64,000 nt of DNA from Turnera subulata (Eukaryota > Streptophyta > Magnoliopsida > Malpighiales > Passifloraceae), in the NCBI GenBank assembly GCA_028386065.3, contig JAKUCV010007141.1:146159-210158 (forward strand). The letters are read 5' to 3'. Below the pieces are notes generated by a model that did not search any database, was not told where the DNA came from, and saw nothing but the letters and a program-made list of their open reading frames with translations. Shown piece after piece: positions 58,165-64,000 of this stretch. Every line of letters begins with the position of its first letter. Position 1 is the first letter of the stretch. The position numbers and the translations under genes were made by a program.

Positions 58165-60537
58165 TTATTTACCACCTGCATATCCAGAAAGGGCACGCAA
58201 TATGTAAGGGTCTTGATTGACTCATGTATTTGAACCTTCAACATAAAAAGTATTGACAAAGGAAAAGGAAGCTTTTCTTTTTCTTATAAAGGAAACAGAA
58301 AGAAACTATAAACAGGCTGAGAAGGATAAAAAGAATAGCCTCACCTTTGCCTTTTTCACACACTTTTCTTAGGAAGGAAAGGAATACTATGAGTAGTGCA
58401 ACCCCGGCAATGAGTCCAATTAGTATTGCAAGTGTCTTCTCAATCTCATCATCATTGTTGTTGTCTAAATCACCAAAAAGCAATATTAGAAAAATGAGAT
58501 ACTATCATACTACACATTATATATAATAGACCTGTGCATGAAGAATCATATTGAAAGCTAGTTTTGTATATCACCAAATCATCCATGAAAGTAATTTGCT
58601 GTGGTGTTTCTTAATTTGGGTGTGAGAGTGTGTTGGTTACATGGCATTCGCCTGGAAAATTACTTGTGTACTATCCGCAAGGAATGGTGTGTCTAGTTAT
58701 CTGGGTAACAGCAGTAACCTGCCATTTGGTGTTTTGAGTTCATAGACTTCCAAACACTTTGAACTGATCAAGAACTAGATGATCAGTGGCCAATTAGCTT
58801 TGGATCCAAGTAGGAATCACCTCAAGATAGGATCATTTACTTTTGCGGCGGTGTCCATTGAGTACCAATGGTAGCTAGTACTGTAATTTTTACACTCCAA
58901 GTTATTAATGTCATATTCAAGACATACATAGTGAATATCTGCAACTGAGAAAACAAGCTGGATCACTAATAGGGAATTAATTATATGGAAGTGGTGCTAC
59001 AATTGATAAACCAATATATAACTCTCGCAGGAACACTTTTGGCTCCGATAAACATCAAGAGCTGGTGATTAGAAAAGAAAAAAGCATCAATAATTTTTAA
59101 AAGGAGTGTATTCTATTCACCATTCATGTCTTGCCCGTTCCAAGAATCTAAAATATGGATATGACGCACAATCAACTTTTTAAATAATGAACTATTTTAC
59201 CAATAAAGCCAAAAGTGTTAAGGAATTAAGTAATCCTCCTCATCACCCATCAAAGAAAGAAAAGCATTATATTAAGCATCAAATCATGGAATTCGAACTA
59301 CCACGGTTGGATTGCTCTATTAAATAAATGCGTAGTATATACCACTAAACACCCTTGAATAATGCATCTAGCTACAATCGGGATCGCTGCAATTAGGTTC
59401 ATTCTATGGTAAACAGAAGAACAACACAATAAAGAAAGATTAGACAGGAAAGATAATTACCACCTTCCTACAACACAAAAACGAAATAATAACAAACACA
59501 AGAAACAAAAGAAACGACGAGGTATTTACAACTGAAGGATAGTTTTCTTGAATAACTCTGAAACTTACCGAACCACCATGCAAGATTAATAATAGTAATT
59601 AATTAACCACACAAACACTCAAAGAGTAAAAAAAAAAATCACATGGGGGTGGGAGGTAAAAATTTCAAGATTACTCAATAAAAAGGACCTTTACTGAAAG
59701 CACAAAACCAAATTAAAAACCCAGGAACAACCACAAAACCTGAAAGCACCACCACCACCCAATGTGGTGGCGGGACTGCTTACCGTTGCTGCCGCCGCCT
59801 CCGCCGTTGGAGCGGGCCCCACCTTTGGTGAACTTGGCGTAGCACTTGGCGAGATACAGGTCGCCCCAGGCGGTGGCCCCACAGTACGTTTTCAGCCGCC
59901 CGACCGCATCCGACAGGCAATCCTGGCACTCGCCGGCGCTCAAGTCCCCCACGCACTGCGCCGCAGCGAACACGTCCCCGGACACCCCGGTCCTGTACGG
60001 CTTGTAGGCCCCGCTGCTCCCGTCGCCGGCCGCCACGTAATCCAGCACCGCGTCCCGCCTGGTCAACGAGTCGGAGTCGTACCCGACCGACGGCCCGCAG
60101 CGCCGCAGCACCTCCGTCTTGTCCTCCACCCCGAGGAACGTCACGTTGTCGTACTTGAGGAAGCAGCCCTGCAGCTGGAGGGCGCCGCCGCAGGAGACCG
60201 GGCAGAGGGAGGAGAGCTGGCCGATGGCGCGGGCGACGCAGTGGCCGCAGTCGCCCGGGGAGAGGTCGCCGCGGCATTGGAAGAGGCCGTAGACGGTGTT
60301 CTGGGAGGAGGAAGGGCTCTGGATGGTGAAGTTGTTGTAGGTGGTGAACATGGCAGAGTTGACTAGGGAGGTGAGGAGGGAGTTGAGGTTTGACTCGTAA
60401 GCGGAGCCCGGCGTGTATTTCTGCTGGGAGCAGCCGCCGAAGACGAAAGACTCCGTTGTGGTGGCGGAAGTTGACGGAGTTGCGAGGAGGGAGAGAGAAA
60501 GAACGGAAACAAGAACCTTTAAGGTTGTTAAAGACAT
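58165..60537 (-). CDS. Plasmodesmata-located protein (PDLP), two DUF26 domains, 294 aa
   Basis: Three exons read leftward (60537-59784, 58464-58345, 58175-58165) join into 294 codons with GT-AG introns. The N-terminus is a signal peptide (VLVSVLSLSLLATPSTSATT). Two DUF26 (Gnk2-like) domains follow, each with the C-X8-C-X2-C core: CRGDLSPGDCGHC and CVGDLSAGECQDC. After a Gly/Asn linker, exon 2 encodes an acidic stretch, one membrane helix (LAILIGLIAGVALLIVFLSF) and a basic stop-transfer RKVCEKGK. A four-codon last exon completes the short tail ...KGGK. There is no kinase domain, so this is a PDLP rather than a cysteine-rich receptor kinase. PDLPs sit in plasmodesmal plasma membrane and regulate callose and cell-to-cell permeability. 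The tail resembles the PDLP6/7/8 group. Exon 1 is GC-rich; the intron of 1.3 kb is AT-rich. Confidence 0.92.
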
Positions 60538-61566
60538 GTTTTTACCAGTTCTTGATGAGCTAGAGAGGGAGTGAAGAGTATATGAAGAGGGACTGATTTT
60601 GTGGGTATTTTGGCTTTCTATGGTTAGTGTATCACTTGGAGAGAAAGAGAGCTCCTTTGTTGGGGAGAGAAGAAGAGAAGAGATGGTGGTTGTTGCTTTA
60701 AAGAGAATTTACGTAACCCAGAGACTTGCTTGAATATATGCATTATAATGGATTGTGATGCTCGATCGTTCGTTTTTATCATTTTACACTACTGTGTGTG
60801 TACGTTTATTTTTTGAGTTCCTTTTTTCCCCCTCATTTTTTTTTTCATATATGCAAATACTTAATTATCAGTTAATGAGCTAGCTAGTAGATTATGTTAA
60901 TAGTTTATGTTGTGGGTTATGTCTTCTTGACAATGATTGGTGAGGTTTTTACTCTGTCACTTTCTTGATTTTTTGGTAAGGGAGTGGTGGCATTGGGTGT
61001 AAATGACTTGAAGAGCCAGTGTTTTTGCTAGCGGTTTAGCTTTAGCTAGGTACTACTATTGTCGTTAAATGGAACGGTAATGGTTGACCACGTCAGTCAG
61101 CGTCAGGGGCGCGGTTCATTTTTCCTATTGAAAAATGAAAATTGATGTGTCAAATTCGTAGGCATTATGTCTATGCATATATCAACATCACTTTATTTTC
61201 TGGTTACATAAATCACCATCACTTCCACATTAATTTATACAATTTTCTTTTAAATCAGAAGCTTCCACTTAATTTATTATTAATTAAGACACTTAACAAT
61301 GTCCATTTGTTGACCCCTTTTTTTTCAATTGACTTGAATTACTTGACTTTGCAATAAGAGACCCGTTTTCTTGGCAGGTTAGATGGGATTTCCCCAAAAG
61401 AAAATTGCAGAAATTCTATCATATTCCTTGGTATTACGTGGCATAACAGTTCTGATCTGCAACTAATCCTAGCTAAAATTCTTTAAACAATCATATCATT
61501 CAGAATATGGATCATGAGACATCAAAAATTTATAGAGGAAAAAAAAACCCTACTTTAATATAATTG
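60538..61566. other. PDLP promoter region and upstream intergenic DNA
   Basis: The PDLP leader begins at 60538. No other gene or element was recognised before the SINE. Confidence 0.45.
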
Positions 61567-61580
61567 GAAAGATAAAACTT

Positions 61581-61905
61581 TTTTTTTTGTCGCAGACAAA
61601 AAAAGGCATCAGTGGTGTCATCATCGTCCCGTCGGTCCAGGCTCCGGTCAGAACCGGTTACATCCTGGCATTAGACCCTCCTCATAGGAGAGACCGCCCA
61701 CCGGGGCACCAGCGGATACCCTCGCCAGCTACGCGTCATAGTGTCGAGGAGACCCCGGACTCAAGGCCACCACCCCACAGTGTGGAAGGCCATATTCGGC
61801 CACATCACACTATAATGAGGCTTGACTGAAAACGCCGGGACTCGAACCCAAGTCCTAGAGATGGCAGGCTAAAGGCTTTACCACTGGGCCACCACCCCCG
61901 GTGGT
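61581..61905 (-). mobile_element. tRNA-derived SINE with 14-bp TSD
   Basis: The target duplication GAAAGATAAAACTT is perfect at 61567-61580 and 61906-61919. On the minus strand, starting near 61905, the Pol III A box (TGGCCCAGTGG) is followed about 35-40 bases later by a B box (GGTTCGAGTCC). The 3' end carries short T-rich tails (TTTTTTT, then TGTCTGCGAC and a second homopolymer). The length is about 325 bp. The body has no coding role; the 61587-61829 reading frame is a by-product. Confidence 0.9.
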
Positions 61906-61919
61906 GAAAGATAAAACTT

Positions 61920-64000
61920 CAACCAATGGAAATACAAGGTTCTTATATACATATTGATGTTATTATATGACAAGCGTGACGCCAGAGAAAACGATACTTA
62001 CCCGTAGCATCCTTATCCATGATTCTAATCAAAATCAGATCAATTAGTAGCAGTACTTTATCACCTAAAGAAACCATCAATTATCATATTATATAGTAAT
62101 TTTTTTTTTGATAGTGTATATAGTATATGTTTTAATCGGTAGTAAAGTAATGACGGAGTAGTTATATATGGTCTACTGGAAGAACTAGCACAGTACTGAA
62201 CATTATGCTCCAGACATTAAGTTGGCCGTCCTTAGATTAGGCAAACTTTTTATAGACTAGACTGCCATATATTGTCGTCTACACGAAGCAAAGGAGGGGC
62301 TCTCATTTGTTGGCTTACAACTGTAAAAAGAGAGAGCTTTTTGAACCCAATAGCAAGCAAAAGCAAGTCGTTGGCCTTTGTACGTTGCCTATTTGACATT
62401 TGATCCAACGTCCAGTCCTTCAAAAAATGAATACCGAAGAAGATCTCTTGAATCTAAGCTTTTAAACGCCTCTACCTACCTAATAATGTTGACCTGAAAT
62501 CTCTTCATTTTTCTTTTGAGCATAAATGTGTTGACCTGAAAATCTAAATGAGATCAGTTAGTTAGAGCTTAGTTTCTTATGTAATATGCTACTCGAAAAA
62601 AATGCGGGACATATTGAAAGAATGGTTCTGATAAAAACTTCAAAAAGCAGGCTATTTCTTTCAATGAGGTGGTTAAATGGTCACCACTCTTCATAACATA
62701 AAAGTTGTGCTATAGCCATCCAAAGGACAATCGGTGAGTTGCTGCATGTATGTCTTCCTTTTCAGTCAAAGAGGCTCGCATATATATTTCTTCCATGCAT
62801 TGTAAATATATTGGAAGTAAAAATTAACATATTAATTCTTATAAGAGAATAGAGTTAGCTAGCAAAAACTAATTAATAAACTCGGGTATTTTTTACCCTT
62901 GATCGGGGAAAAGGGACAAAGATTCTTCTTTTCCTCTTGTAGTCTTGAATGACACTACAAGTGGCCATGGAGAATATTATGGACGAGAGAAAGTGCAAGG
63001 AAAGTCACTCTTCAATTACGTAACAAAGGGGGTTCCACTTCCACGATGGTTCCAAAAAATTTCCAGTACTCCAGTGCCTTGTAAATTACGGCTTCAGCAA
63101 AAAATGGAGAGACTTATTGGGAACCATAAAAGTGCGAGCATCAATTTCACTTGTCAGTGCTATCCAATTTCTATCTTATCACTATTAGATAGATGATCAC
63201 TTAAAGAATTGATGGATCGAACACCAGAACATTACCCACAGGGATTGAATATGCCATTGCCGCTAAAGAATCAACTTTCCTGCTGTAGCTGAAAAGGAAT
63301 TATTAATGATAAGATTGAAAACTTAAACAAGAGGCCATAGAATACGGATGTAAAGACATGTATAATGCATGTTGTGTAATTAATTGTGTAATCTAAACAT
63401 GTTGTTCTTGTCGTCTATGATACCTAAACAAGATACTACGACTATATACCCTGGTACAAGATTGGTATTTTAATTTGAAGCTTCTACGGTTCTAATATTA
63501 AATGAGCTAATCATGGCTTTGAGGCAAAACCAAGGAATGGCTAGCTGAAGACATGCGTCCTCGAATAACAGCATGGTCTTATTTTGAATTGGAGGAGAAA
63601 TGCAATTTTTATAGTATTTGTTTTGTATGTTTGTGTTCCATGAGGACCATTAATATATGGCAGAAATTGCTTCCCGCTAACTGGACAAGAATTATTATTG
63701 CTTTGCAACATGCACTAAAGAATACTTGGGAACGTACGGCTGCTGAAATTCTCAAACATATTCATGTCGGGAAATTTATATGTTCTGTGATTTCGTTTGG
63801 AAAACTAAATAAGATTAAATCCCGATTCCATATATTCTACCCCCCCTACAGATAGTCGAGTTTTAAAATGCATATATAAAGACTATGTATTATTGTACTT
63901 TGACCAACCCTACATCGACTTATAATTCTTACATTTTTACAAATGTGACAAGTCTGATCGAGCAAGAGGTTGAATATACTCATCATTATTAGTAAGAAAG
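61920..64000. other. Terminal intergenic region, no supported gene
   Basis: AT-rich DNA. Frames at 62945-63196 and 63553-63855 lack recognisable domains, signal peptides or splice partners, and I do not call them. Confidence 0.45.

Noticed and set aside
59764..60366. 200-codon plus-strand frame opposite PDLP exon 1
   Set aside because: Antisense by-product of GC-rich coding sequence; the minus frame carries the DUF26 cysteines and signal peptide.
61587..61829. 80-codon frame
   Set aside because: Lies inside the SINE and reads its antisense strand.
62945..63855. Two frames of 83 and 100 codons near the right end
   Set aside because: No domain, splice context or codon bias; AT-rich background explains them.
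1..64000. CRISPR arrays, phage defence or biosynthetic operons
   Set aside because: The window is plant nuclear DNA; no regularly spaced repeats or operon-like gene sets are present.

Overview
This is nuclear DNA from a flowering plant, most likely a eudicot. The evidence is genes split by many short GT-AG introns, plant-specific families (PDLP, MAKR, PUX2-type UBX protein, caleosin), an AT-rich background, a tRNA-derived SINE, LTR, LINE and hAT-type elements, and Pol III promoters with plant USE and TATA geometry. The species cannot be fixed from the sequence. There is no prokaryotic, viral or organellar block.

Layout. 1-3071: LTR-retrotransposon remnants, including a complete 2.86 kb solo LTR with a perfect 5-bp target duplication. 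4626-13822 (+): an 18-exon gene for a 670-aa coiled-coil protein of unknown function. 17272-18393 (+): a single-exon membrane-associated kinase regulator (MAKR/BKI1-like). 22348-22886 (+): a tentative four-exon gene for a 67-aa coiled-coil microprotein. 24141-27346 (+): UEV1-type ubiquitin E2 variant with a C-terminal CaaX box. 27.4-41.8 kb: a repeat-built region. It holds three related 7SL-RNA-like Pol III units plus a fourth fragment, duplicated flanks, a copy of the UEV1 intron 4 region that lacks the last exon, a 5'-truncated LINE with a broken polymerase, and an ORF1-only LINE inserted exactly in the promoter of one 7SL-like unit. 44062-46378 (+): caleosin/peroxygenase. 48029-50437 (-): PUX2-like UBX/PUB/zinc-finger protein. 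53322-53714 (-): short BAP31-like ER membrane protein. 58165-60537 (-): plasmodesmata-located protein with two DUF26 domains. 61567-61919: a SINE with a 14-bp target duplication.

The genes do not form an operon or a cluster with one shared job. UEV1 and PUX2 both belong to ubiquitin biology (Lys63 chain building; CDC48/p97 adaptor). MAKR and PDLP act at the plasma membrane and plasmodesmata. Caleosin and the BAP31-like protein act at lipid droplets and the ER.

The most unusual content is the 27-42 kb region, where microhomology junctions, target duplications and differential deletions allow its history to be partly ordered, and where a duplicated Pol III RNA family with conserved promoter spacing is embedded. 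Two other leads are the cryptic microprotein gene, and a covarying palindrome array inside the solo LTR.
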